From: DASWRT01 sp036403035
GTDB taxonomy: Bacteria > Pseudomonadota > Alphaproteobacteria > ATCC43930 > CGMCC-115725
Assembly: GCA_036403035.1 (NCBI GenBank)
Contig: DASWRT010000387.1
Span: forward strand, 1-32,210
Direction: 5' to 3'
Length of the DNA stretch: 32,210 nt
Below are positions 16,081 to 22,688 of this stretch, piece after piece (position 1 is the first letter of the stretch; every line of letters starts with the position of its first letter). A program made the position numbers and the translations under genes. The notes under the pieces are model-generated. The model was not told the DNA's origin. It worked only from the letters and a program-made list of their open reading frames with translations, and searched no databases.

Positions 16081-16854
16081 ATGATCCGCTATGAGCTGAC
16101 GGGCAGGACGGCGCTGGTCACGGGCGGCGCCTCGGGGATCGGGCTTGCGACCGCTTCCCTGCTGGCGCGGGCGGGCGCTGCGGTCGCGATCAACCACCTG
16201 CCGGAAGATGGGCGCGGCGCCGAGGCGGTCGTGGCGCTGAAGGCGGAGGGGCTTTCGGTGCTGGGCGCGCCCGGCAACGTCGCGGCGGCCGGCGAGGCGG
16301 AGGCAATGGTCGGCGCGGCCGTGGAGCGGCTCGGCGGGCGGCTCGACCTCCTCGTCAACAACGCCGGCACGCCGGGCACGCGCGGCGCGATCGAGCCGTC
16401 GCAGATCGACCGGATCACCGAGGAACTGTGGTCGGCGGTGATCGAGACCAATCTGCTCGGCCCGTTCCGCTGCGCCAAGGCGGCGGCACCGGCATTGCGG
16501 GCCGCGCGCGGCGCGGTGGTCAACGTCGCGTCGATCGCCGGCATCAACTCGCCCGGCAGCAGCATGGCCTATGGAGCCGCTAAGTCCGGCCTGATCAGCC
16601 TGACCAAGAATCTCGCCCGCGGCTTGGCGCCTGAGGTTCGTGTCAACGCGGTGGCGCCCGGCGCGGTCGACAGCACATGGCCGATCGAGTGGACCGAGGA
16701 GCGGCGCCGCGCCTCGATCGAGAAGGCGCTGCTGAAGCGGCGCTGTACGCCGGAGGACATCGCCGAGGTGATCGTGTTCCTGGGCGTCGGCGGCGCGATG
16801 GTGACGGGCCAGACGGTCGTCGTCGACGGCGGTCTGACGCTCCAGACGGCGTGA
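16081..16854 (+). CDS. SDR family NAD(P)-dependent oxidoreductase
   Basis: A 257-residue classical short-chain dehydrogenase. Cofactor motif TGGASGIG at 14-21, NNAG at 93-96, catalytic S151, Y164 and K168 (YGAAK), and the C-terminal GQTVVVDGGL. ATG at 16081 follows GGAGAGGGA. The short loop after beta-strand 2 contains NHLPEDG and gives no clear sign of NADP preference. Together with the BKACE enzyme it could oxidise a beta-hydroxy acid to the beta-keto acid; this is inference from position. Confidence 0.92.
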   Translation: MIRYELTGRTALVTGGASGIGLATASLLARAGAAVAINHLPEDGRGAEAVVALKAEGLSVLGAPGNVAAAGEAEAMVGAAVERLGGRLDLLVNNAGTPGTRGAIEPSQIDRITEELWSAVIETNLLGPFRCAKAAAPALRAARGAVVNVASIAGINSPGSSMAYGAAKSGLISLTKNLARGLAPEVRVNAVAPGAVDSTWPIEWTEERRRASIEKALLKRRCTPEDIAEVIVFLGVGGAMVTGQTVVVDGGLTLQTA

Positions 16855-16893
16855 GCCGAGCGGCGGCAGCGGCCGCGACGTCCAAAAACGAAA

Positions 16894-16915
16894 GCGGCGC
16901 TCCGAAGAGCGCCGC
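16894..16915 (-). terminator. Rho-independent terminator of the PEP-CTERM gene
   Basis: Read on the minus strand, a 9-bp perfect GC stem closes a TTCG tetraloop (CTC-TTCG-GAG) and is followed by TTTCGTTTTT. It lies about 37 bases after the stop of the PEP-CTERM gene. On the plus strand it may also slow transcription from the SDR gene, but there the T-tract is missing. Confidence 0.85.
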
Positions 16916-16951
16916 CCGGCGAAGTGAGATCCGACTGCGTGCGTGAGCGGG

Positions 16952-17629
16952 TTATGCAGCCCTACGCTTGCGGCGGCCGAACAGGCCGATGCCGGCGAGG
17001 CCGGTGCCGAGGAGCGCGAAGCTGGCAGGCTCGGGAACCGCAGCGGCGGCGTTCAGGGCGATGGTGGTGGGCGTTCCGGAAAAGTAAGTCTCGCGACCAT
17101 TCGTATAATCATAGCTGTAGAAATAGTCGCCCGCGTAATCCAAGAAATTCACGTCATGCGAGATCGACTGTCCGAGATTGAGTGTCGGCACGAACTTGTC
17201 GGAATAGGAATATACGCTTTGCTCCACGTAAGAATACTTGGTGTTATCCTTCGATGAGCCGTTCGCATATGAATAAATCTGATCGATCCCGGAATAGTAA
17301 TACCACCAATAGTAGCTATAGGATTTCCCGGCGGAATTGCTCAGATACAATTCATTGCCGTAGTTTATGGGTATGTCGATGGTCGCCGATTTCCCGCCGA
17401 TGGTCGCGGTCACGGTAACGTCGGGGCTGCCGTAGAGATACGTGTAGTCGCCGCCGTAGTACGAGCTGCCGGTGTAGGCGGGCGCGCCGTTGCTGTTGAA
17501 TGTCTCGGTGAGCTTGTATGTCTTCCCGCCGAGATATCCGATGTTGCCGAACTCACCGGAGTCGTAACCGGACGAGATCGTGCCCGTCGTCGTGACGGTA
17601 TAGAGCGCGGCATGGGCCTGCCCGGCCAC
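16952..17629 (-). CDS. PEP-CTERM sorting domain protein, Tyr-rich, probably missing its start
   Basis: The C-terminus VPEPASFALLGTGLAGIG followed by FGRRKRRAA is a textbook PEP-CTERM signal: PEP motif, hydrophobic helix, basic tail. It directs the protein to an exosortase (EpsH/XrtA type), which must be encoded elsewhere. The mature part is rich in Tyr, Ser and Gly (SYYWWYYYSG; YLYGSPD), with low GC content. The GTG at 17629 gives MAGQAHAALY, but upstream in the same frame AVATTVAFTGLVAG looks like the hydrophobic core of a signal peptide for which no start codon exists. The frame there runs inside the adjoining thioesterase reading frame. I infer a deletion removed the start. A strong terminator follows the stop. 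Confidence 0.8.
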   Translation of the reverse strand: MAGQAHAALYTVTTTGTISSGYDSGEFGNIGYLGGKTYKLTETFNSNGAPAYTGSSYYGGDYTYLYGSPDVTVTATIGGKSATIDIPINYGNELYLSNSAGKSYSYYWWYYYSGIDQIYSYANGSSKDNTKYSYVEQSVYSYSDKFVPTLNLGQSISHDVNFLDYAGDYFYSYDYTNGRETYFSGTPTTIALNAAAAVPEPASFALLGTGLAGIGLFGRRKRRAA

Positions 17630-18138
17630 GAGGCCGGTGAAGGCGACAGTCGTTGCAACGGCGCCGCCGTTGCCGCCGCGGGGGCGTCGGCGCGGCCATC
17701 AAGGCGGATCAGGGTCTGCAACCGCTGCGTGCAGGGGCGGCGCTCGCCGCCCGTCGTCACCGCGTCGACCGAGAGTTCGCAGACCGTCAGCGTCCGCCCG
17801 GAGCGCACGACGCGGCCGGTGGCGATCAGTTTCTCGCCCTGGGCCGGGGCAACGACGTTGATCTTGAACTCGACCGTCATCACCGACGAGCCGGCAGGGA
17901 AGAGCGTATAGCCGGCATAGCCGCCCGCGCTGTCGGCGACCGCGCCGACGAACCCGCCGTGGAAGAAGCCGTGCTGCTGCGTGAGGTCGCCGCGGTGCGG
18001 CCGCTCGATCTCGACCAGCCCCGGCTCGATCCGCGTCAGGCGCGTCTCGATCAGCGTCATCGCCGCCTGCCGCGCGAAGCTGCCGCGGATGCGCTCGGCG
18101 TAATGCGGATCGGGGACTTCTGGAAAATGGCGGCTCAC
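17410..18138 (-). CDS. PaaI-type hotdog thioesterase, C-terminus fused out of frame
   Basis: Residues 1-150 match the PaaI/YiiD-like hotdog thioesterase family: GDLTQQHGFFHGGFVGAVADSAGGYA is the substrate-loop helix, followed by VMTVEFKINVVAPAQGEKLIATGRVVRSGRTL and TQRLQTLIRL. The family hydrolyses acyl-CoA thioesters. Normal members end near LIRLDGR (about 17700), but here no stop occurs. The frame continues for roughly 90 nonsense residues (Arg/Pro/Ser-rich) that are the out-of-frame reading of the PEP-CTERM gene. GTG start at 18138 lacks a strong ribosome site. With BKACE and SDR next door it could act in the same CoA pathway. The fused tail may impair folding. Confidence 0.75.
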   Translation of the reverse strand: MSRHFPEVPDPHYAERIRGSFARQAAMTLIETRLTRIEPGLVEIERPHRGDLTQQHGFFHGGFVGAVADSAGGYAGYTLFPAGSSVMTVEFKINVVAPAQGEKLIATGRVVRSGRTLTVCELSVDAVTTGGERRPCTQRLQTLIRLDGRADAPAAATAAPLQRLSPSPASWPGRPMPRSIPSRRRARSRPVTTPVSSATSDISAGRHTSSPRHSTATARPPTPAARTTAATTRISTAAPTLP

Positions 18139-18366
18139 GTCGGGGATGTGCGTCTGAGGGCTGGGGCTTCCATACGGTAGCGGATGGGGATGTGCAGCGG
18201 CAGTCGATACGGTTGCGTATGGTCACACCGGGGCGATGCAGGGGCGAGCCTGGCTTTGGCGCACGATGTGTTCTGATCAGGCCGATCGGACGACGGATCA
18301 GGTTGATTGCAAATCTCAATTTGAAACCTCCTCTTGCTCTTGATTCATCTCGGCGAAGCCTTATAA
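18139..18366. other. AT-richer gap between thioesterase and GntR remnant
   Basis: No recognisable gene. The section 18300-18420 is clearly AT-rich (TTATAATTATTCAATCG, AAAAATAAATAAA) and may hold the minus-strand promoter of the thioesterase. It may also be a scar of the rearrangements on both sides. Confidence 0.35.
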
Positions 18367-18837
18367 TTATTCAATCGTTCTAAAAATAAATAAACTTGCC
18401 AGGGGGCTGCAAAGATGATTCCCGACATTAGCCGCTGTCCTTTTCGCTGCAATGGCCTGTGATAGTAAAGGGCGGCCGCTTTCGGGGGCGTCGCGGCGTC
18501 GCCGGATGTCGCGGATACAGTGTGGAACAGGACGTGGCATTCCTCCGCCAGGGAGTCTCCGCGACGGCGGGCCGACCGCCTCGTGCCGCCGCCGCCACAA
18601 GGTCCGAACCAACGCGCGGCCCGCTTCGACGATGTGGGCGATAAGGAGAGTCGCCGCCGCCTCGCCGTCGCCGGCCTGCACCGCTTCGAGAATGGCCCGG
18701 TGCTCGCCTTCCGACTGCGGCCCCCATTCAAGGCCTTTCCACGTCGCGTGGAAATAGCGGGCGCTGACCCGGTGCAGATCGTCGATGGTGGCGAGGAGGC
18801 GCGGCATCCGGCACGGCGCCGTGAGTTCATAGATTAT
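18367..18837 (-). pseudogene. 3' remnant of GntR-family regulator (FCD domain)
   Basis: The frame open from 18837 reads YELTAPCRMPRLLATIDDLH, then RVSARYFHATWKG, SEGEHRAILEAVQAGDGEAA and LLIAHIVEAGRALVRTL. This is the last third of an FCD ligand-binding domain of FadR-like GntR regulators, including the metal-binding H of GEHRAIL. The winged-helix DNA-binding part and the first FCD helices are missing: a TAG stop lies immediately upstream and the neighbouring aminotransferase starts 20 bases away. After about residue 80 the similarity ends and the reading continues into Arg/Pro-rich sequence. Probably the leftover of the regulator that once controlled this catabolic cluster. Confidence 0.65.
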
Positions 18838-18856
18838 CTATAATTTGGAGGTGCCA

Positions 18857-20023
18857 ATGCGATACCGCCCCGCGCGTCTCGCCCATATTGTCGGCATCGG
18901 CGTCGACCGGATGGGCTCGCTCGCGGATGCGACGGGCCGCGACTTCGTCCGTCTCGAAAACCTCGATTGCGACATAGCTCCCGACCTCATGGCGGTCGAG
19001 CGTACCTGCCAAGCCGCAGGCCGCGACGCCGACAATAGCTATCTCCCGTTCGTCGGGCAGCCCCGCCTGCGCGACGTCGCCGCCCGCCATGTGTCCCGGC
19101 TGTCCGGCGTGCCGTACACGGGCGACCGCAACTGCCTGATCACGGCGGGCGGATTGTCGGGCATCCTCAACGTGCTGCTCGCCACGGTCGAGACCGGGGA
19201 GGAGGTGATCGTCACCGACCCGACCTATGTCGGGCTGATCAACCGGGTGCGGCTCGCCGGCGGCGTGCCGCGCTTCGTGCCCTTCCGCTTCACGCCGGGC
19301 GGTACCTGGTCGTTCGACCGCGGGGCGTTGCGCGCCGCGATCGGCCCGAAGACCCGGGCGATGCTGCTGATGTCGCCGTCCATGCCGTCCGGCGGCATGC
19401 TGGACGAGGAGGATTGGGGGCTCGTCGCCGAGCTGTGCACCCGGCACGACCTCCTGCTCATCCTCAACAGCGCGATGGAACGGCTCGTCTATGACGGGAG
19501 GCGGGTGATTCATCCCGCGGGTCTGCCCGGCATGGCCGAGCGCACCGTGACCGTGGGGTCCTCCGCCAAGGAGCTCCGGATGATCGGCTGGCGCGTCGGC
19601 TGGATCGTCGCGCCGGACGACTTCATCCCCGACCTCGCCGCGGTCTCGCTCGCCAATGTCGTGGTCCCGGTCGGCATCGGACAGGATGCGGTCGCCGTCG
19701 CGCTGGAGCGGTCCGGCGAGACGTTGCCGTCCTACGTCGCCGAACTGCAACGGCGGCGCGACACCGTGCTGGCCGAACTGGAGGGGTTGCCGGTCGGCGT
19801 GCCGGAGGGCGGATGGTCGCTGCTTCTCGACGTATCGCCCTTCGGGCTCGACGGCGCCGCCATGGCGGCCCGGCTCTTCGAGCGGGGCATCTGCGCGACG
19901 GGAATGGCGGGATGGGGCGAGCGGCACGGAGAGCAGTATATACGCTTCGTATACGCCAACGAGCCGGTCGAGCGGCTGAGGGGGCTTGGAGCGCAGGTTC
20001 GCGCGGCCCTCGATCGGACCTGA
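18857..20023 (+). CDS. Fold-type I PLP aminotransferase-like protein with altered active site
   Basis: A 388-residue class I/II aminotransferase-fold protein. The PLP lysine is K238 (GSSAKELRMIGWRVGW) and the carboxylate-binding arginine is in QYIRFVYA. TDPTYVGLINRVRLAGG and NSYLPFVGQPRLRDV match the large-domain start. Three otherwise conserved positions differ: SPSMPSGG puts Met176 where NPTG has Asn, and LLLILNSAMERLVYDG puts Asn204 for the pyridine-contacting Asp and Met207 for the Tyr. ATG at 18857 follows TTTGGAGGT. The nearby catabolic genes suggest amino acid conversion, but the substrate is unknown and full transaminase activity is uncertain. Confidence 0.85.
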   Translation: MRYRPARLAHIVGIGVDRMGSLADATGRDFVRLENLDCDIAPDLMAVERTCQAAGRDADNSYLPFVGQPRLRDVAARHVSRLSGVPYTGDRNCLITAGGLSGILNVLLATVETGEEVIVTDPTYVGLINRVRLAGGVPRFVPFRFTPGGTWSFDRGALRAAIGPKTRAMLLMSPSMPSGGMLDEEDWGLVAELCTRHDLLLILNSAMERLVYDGRRVIHPAGLPGMAERTVTVGSSAKELRMIGWRVGWIVAPDDFIPDLAAVSLANVVVPVGIGQDAVAVALERSGETLPSYVAELQRRRDTVLAELEGLPVGVPEGGWSLLLDVSPFGLDGAAMAARLFERGICATGMAGWGERHGEQYIRFVYANEPVERLRGLGAQVRAALDRT

Positions 20024-20078
20024 GAACCGGGCTGCGCCGGCGGCCATCCTCTCCCCTTCCGCTGGCGGAGCCGGGAAA

Positions 20079-20654
20079 TCAGTCGCCGTCGAGACCAAGG
20101 GTGACCAAGCGAGGCGAGCGGGCGAGCCAGTTTTTGCTATGCACCCGGCAGCGATAGATCTCGATCTTCGCCGTCATGAAGGCGGGCGTCGGCCGGACGA
20201 CCAAGTTCAGCAGATCGGCGACCCCGTGCGGCGCGATCAACTCGACGCCGCTGCCCCCGCGCGCCGACCGCACGGCCACAGCGGTAGCGGTCTCGGGCCA
20301 GTGCCGGAGGGCATCCTCCGTATCGCGATAGGGCGGGTCGCCGTTCTGCCGGTGCATGCGCGCCTGATTCCTTGCCGACCAGGGCGGCGCGTCCGGGCAG
20401 GCGGCCCACAGCTCCGCCTCGATCACCGCTTCGCGTTCCGGCCTGGCATCGGCAGGATCGAAGAACACCACGTCCACGTCGCCGAGGGACGTGCAATCGA
20501 TCCGGCGGCCGTGCAACGCATCCCAGACCGCGTTGCGAACGAACCCGGCGCCGATCCAGGCATCCGGCAGCCTGAGCCGCTCGACGGCGGCGAGCAGCCG
20601 CATCATGTCCGGCTGCTGCTCGATGAGACGGGTGATATCGGCGGCATTTTGCAT
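20079..20654 (-). CDS. Nucleotidyltransferase family protein (COG3575 type)
   Basis: A 191-residue protein with the nucleotidyltransferase signature: IGAGFVRNAVWDALHG followed by LGDVDVVFFD, where the two aspartates of D-V-D would bind metal. The C-terminal half carries RHWPETATAVAVR, as in the COG3575 family of uncharacterised nucleotidyltransferases. The ATG at 20654 (MQNAADITRL) fits family length; the frame stays open for another 75 codons upstream but those overlap the SAM-II riboswitch region on the opposite strand. Substrate unknown. Convergent with the aminotransferase gene and divergent from the first riboswitch. Confidence 0.8.
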   Translation of the reverse strand: MQNAADITRLIEQQPDMMRLLAAVERLRLPDAWIGAGFVRNAVWDALHGRRIDCTSLGDVDVVFFDPADARPEREAVIEAELWAACPDAPPWSARNQARMHRQNGDPPYRDTEDALRHWPETATAVAVRSARGGSGVELIAPHGVADLLNLVVRPTPAFMTAKIEIYRCRVHSKNWLARSPRLVTLGLDGD

Positions 20655-20772
20655 GCGCGCATCGTAACCCCGATCCGTCTCCGCCGCCGCGGACGACGCC
20701 ACATGAAGGGACTCGCAAACAGCAGCCGCCCCTCGCCCGGATCCGGGCCATGGCCGAGTCCGAAAAACCCGG

Positions 20773-20801
20773 TTGACACCGAATCCGGGTTCGCGGCAGA
20801 G
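20773..20801 (+). promoter_or_regulatory. Candidate promoter of SAM-II leader A
   Basis: TTGACA at 20773-20778 is a consensus -35 box, with a poor -10 (GCAGAG) 17 bases later. The aptamer starts just downstream, as expected for a leader RNA. Confidence 0.5.
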
Positions 20802-20805
20802 TGAC

Positions 20806-20861
20806 TTCGCGCCGATTTGAGCACCAGCTTGCGGGCGCATGATAAATGCAGCTAAGCGGGG
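20806..20861 (+). promoter_or_regulatory. SAM-II riboswitch, copy A
   Basis: The segment has the order and bases of the SAM-II (metA) aptamer: P1 strand GCGCC (20809-20813), conserved GATTTGA, GCTTGCG, closing strand GGCGC (20834-20838), then ATGATAAATGCAGCTAA. The last part is nearly identical to the pseudoknot strand of the known marine SAM-II RNA. SAM-II RNAs bind S-adenosylmethionine and usually hide the ribosome site of methionine genes in alphaproteobacteria. Downstream is a possible hairpin (GCGGCGG 20883-20889 with CCGCCGC 20905-20911), then only short reading frames. The controlled gene is therefore unclear. Confidence 0.88.
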
Positions 20862-20945
20862 CCGGTCGCCCAGCATCACGCTGCGGCGGCTTTTCTTTTT
20901 GCGCCCGCCGCGTCCATGCCGGATGCCGGTCCCAGGAGACGAGAC

Positions 20946-21044
20946 ATGAACCGTTTCTCCTGGTCGGCGGGCGCACGCCTGTGCGCCCGTAGCGCCGCCC
21001 TCCCGCGATCCGCGACGACGCGGCCGGAGCGCTGTCCCGGCTGA
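20946..21044 (+). CDS. Short ORF (32 codons) behind SAM-II riboswitch A
   Basis: ATG at 20946 is preceded by AGGAGACGAGAC, one of the better ribosome sites in the window. It encodes 32 residues beginning MNRFSWSAGARLCARSA and resembles no family I know. A perfect 9-bp hairpin (CGGGCGCAC-GCCT-GTGCGCCCG, 20968-20989) lies inside it. It may be a regulatory leader peptide, a remnant of a lost methionine gene, or chance. Confidence 0.35.
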   Translation: MNRFSWSAGARLCARSAALPRSATTRPERCPG

Positions 21045-21074
21045 ACCGATTCACTTGCATAAGGGGCTGCCACC

Positions 21075-21305
21075 ATGCCGACCCTTGAACTCGCAGCCTA
21101 CGAAGCGGAAGCAGTAGTGGCCGAACGCTGCCTATCAGCCAGCTGCTCCGACCCGCTTTCCCCCGTGGATCGGCGCATGCGCTCCGCCGGCACTCGTGCG
21201 CACGGCCGGTGTGAACCGCATCTGCCGCCGCTCGATCCGGCGCTCGGACCGGTAGCGTCACATGCGGACGGCGGCGACGGCAACGATGCCGGGGCGCCGA
21301 AATGA
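21075..21305 (+). CDS. Short hypothetical ORF (76 codons)
   Basis: ATG at 21075 follows AAGGGG. The product begins MPTLELAAYEAEAVVAERC and turns Arg/Pro/Ala-rich; no family recognised. Its stop overlaps the next ATG (ATGA at 21302-21305), which in turn overlaps another ATG at 21436. This gives a chain of three coupled small frames behind riboswitch A. Coding status is doubtful because overlapping frames are common in such GC-rich DNA. Confidence 0.35.
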   Translation: MPTLELAAYEAEAVVAERCLSASCSDPLSPVDRRMRSAGTRAHGRCEPHLPPLDPALGPVASHADGGDGNDAGAPK

Positions 21306-21439
21306 GCGTCAGCATGCTTGAGCGGAGCCGTCCGGACATCGCAAGCGGCGGCATCGACGGCGGCGTCCGCAGCGCATCACGGCGGAAATCGTCGACGGCC
21401 GTCCGTATCCGCGGCACCGCGACGACCCGGATGGGATGA
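21302..21439 (+). CDS. Short hypothetical ORF (45 codons), coupled
   Basis: Starts inside the stop of the 76-codon frame and ends in ATGA with a further frame at 21436 (MTLRREVLRSLGLSATMSGE, running to about 21591). No similarity recognised. Listed only because of the consecutive four-base overlaps. Confidence 0.2.
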   Translation: MSVSMLERSRPDIASGGIDGGVRSASRRKSSTAVRIRGTATTRMG

Positions 21440-21587
21440 CGCTGCGGCGCGAGGTGCTCCGATCGCTCGGGCTATCGGCAACGATGTCAGGAGAAAGGTC
21501 CGCACGCGCCGTCAGGACGGGAGCCCCGGCGATGCCAGCATGCGCGCATCGTAACCCTGATCCGTCTCAGCCGCCGCCCCGGCCGGA

Positions 21588-21617
21588 TTGACAGCATCCC
21601 GGCACCCGCCGAAATAT
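21588..21617 (+). promoter_or_regulatory. Candidate promoter of SAM-II leader B
   Basis: TTGACA at 21588-21593 with an AT-rich -10 candidate (AAATAT, 21612-21617) at an 18-base spacing, directly before the aptamer. A better -10 than in copy A. Confidence 0.55.
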
Positions 21618-21622
21618 CGTTG

Positions 21623-21677
21623 CACGCGCCGATTTGAGCACCAGCTTGCGGGCGCTACAAAAGTGCAGCTCGGGGCC
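21623..21677 (+). promoter_or_regulatory. SAM-II riboswitch, copy B
   Basis: Identical to copy A across GCGCCGATTTGAGCACCAGC and TTGCGGGCGC, then TACAAAAGTGCAGCTCGGGG, which keeps the pseudoknot strand with base changes. P1 pairs GCGCC (21626-21630) with GGCGC (21651-21655). It lies about 140 bases ahead of the CmcJ-type oxygenase start. CGGGGCC near 21671 and GAGCCCCG near 21731 could form a long-range stem. SAM-dependent control of this gene is the direct inference. Confidence 0.82.
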
Positions 21678-21817
21678 TCGCTCGGAAGATTGACGTGATC
21701 TGCGGCGGTTTTTCGTTTGCCGCGATGGCGGAGCCCCGTTCCAAGGCACGCGTGCTTGTCCTTTTCCCGGCCGCGCTCGGCGCAGCGGGAGCCCTCTCTC
21801 GCGAGGTGCAAAGACCG

Positions 21818-22672
21818 ATGACGCTGGACATCGCCCGCATCGAGCGCCTGCCGCATGTCGAGGCCGCGCTGAACTACCTCGTCCCGATGGACGAGAAACC
21901 GTACCGCTATGCCTACGAGCCGCCGCCGCCGGGGGTGCCGAGCGAGAACGGCGAACAAGTGGCGCGGCGGGTCGCGATCCATGACCTGCGGCCGGTTGCG
22001 GCGGAGCTGTCGCTCGACCGCGAGGGCTTCGCGCTCATCCGCCAGCGCAGCGCGGTCCGCGACTTCTACGACGAGGACGAGTTGCGCAAAGTCCTCTATC
22101 CGGAAGCTCAGCAGGCAATCGCGGGGGCGACCGGCGCCGTCGAGGTGATCGTGTTCGACCATACGATCCGCCAGCGCATCCCCGGCGCCGTCGATCGCGC
22201 CACGGGAACCCCGCGGCAGCCTGTTTCGCGCGTACACAACGACTACACGGAAACCTCCGGGCCGCAGCGCGTGCGCGATCTGCTGCCGCCAAAGGAGGCG
22301 GAGGCGTGGCTGCGCGGCCGGTTCGCCGCGATCAATCTGTGGCGGCCGATCCGTGCGCCGCTGCTCGACCGGCCGCTCGCGCTCTGCGACGCCCGCAGCG
22401 TCGCGGCCGGAGACTTCGTCGCCACGGATCTCATCTATCGCGACCGGCGGGGCGAGATCTACAACTTGGCCTACAACCCGGCGCACCGCTGGTTCTACGC
22501 GCCGGCAATGCGGCACGACGAGGCGCTGCTGATCAAGTGCTACGATTCCGCAACCGACGATGGCCGCGCCCGCTTCGTGCCGCACGGCTCGTTCGACGAC
22601 CCGAACATGCCGTCCGACGCGCCGCCGCGCGAGAGCATCGAGATCCGGACCCTCGTGCGGTATCCGGACTGA
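21818..22672 (+). CDS. CmcJ/NvfI-family oxidoreductase
   Basis: A 284-residue protein of the CmcJ/NvfI (AsaB, GA4-desaturase-like) family of Fe(II)/2-oxoglutarate-type oxygenases. Signature blocks are VSRVHNDYTETSGPQRVRDL, NLWRPIRAPLLDRPLALCDA, EIYNLAYNPAHRWFYAPAM, EALLIKCYDS and RARFVPHGSFDDP. The H-x-D of RVHNDYT and the His of NPAHRW are candidate iron ligands. CmcJ itself works with a SAM methyltransferase in 7-alpha-methoxylation of cephamycin; other members hydroxylate or desaturate natural products. The start at 21818 gives MTLDIARIERLPHVEAALNYL; the frame is open further upstream into the riboswitch, but that part reads as non-protein. Followed at 16 bases by the HAD gene, so probably one SAM-responsive transcript. 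Confidence 0.85.
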   Translation: MTLDIARIERLPHVEAALNYLVPMDEKPYRYAYEPPPPGVPSENGEQVARRVAIHDLRPVAAELSLDREGFALIRQRSAVRDFYDEDELRKVLYPEAQQAIAGATGAVEVIVFDHTIRQRIPGAVDRATGTPRQPVSRVHNDYTETSGPQRVRDLLPPKEAEAWLRGRFAAINLWRPIRAPLLDRPLALCDARSVAAGDFVATDLIYRDRRGEIYNLAYNPAHRWFYAPAMRHDEALLIKCYDSATDDGRARFVPHGSFDDPNMPSDAPPRESIEIRTLVRYPD

Positions 22673-22688
22673 CGGCGGCGGACGCGCG

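Larger units (their letters stand above)
20651..20911. repeat. Duplicated promoter/riboswitch segment, copy A
   Basis: Matches 21538-21722 in three blocks in the same order: GCATGCGCGCATCGTAACCC with the next 20 bases (38 or so of 40 identical), a TTGACA box, and the SAM-II aptamer with the TGCGGCGG plus T-rich stretch after it. Copy A has about 65 extra bases between the first block and TTGACA. The left block includes the start codon of the nucleotidyltransferase gene, so the whole intergenic control region appears to have been duplicated. Confidence 0.8.
21538..21722. repeat. Duplicated promoter/riboswitch segment, copy B
   Basis: Second copy of the segment at 20651-20911. It keeps the left block, the TTGACA box, the SAM-II aptamer and the TGCGGCGG T-rich stretch, but lacks about 65 bases in between and has diverged in the aptamer 3' half. 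On its minus strand only a vestigial nine-codon frame remains where copy A starts the nucleotidyltransferase. Confidence 0.8.
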
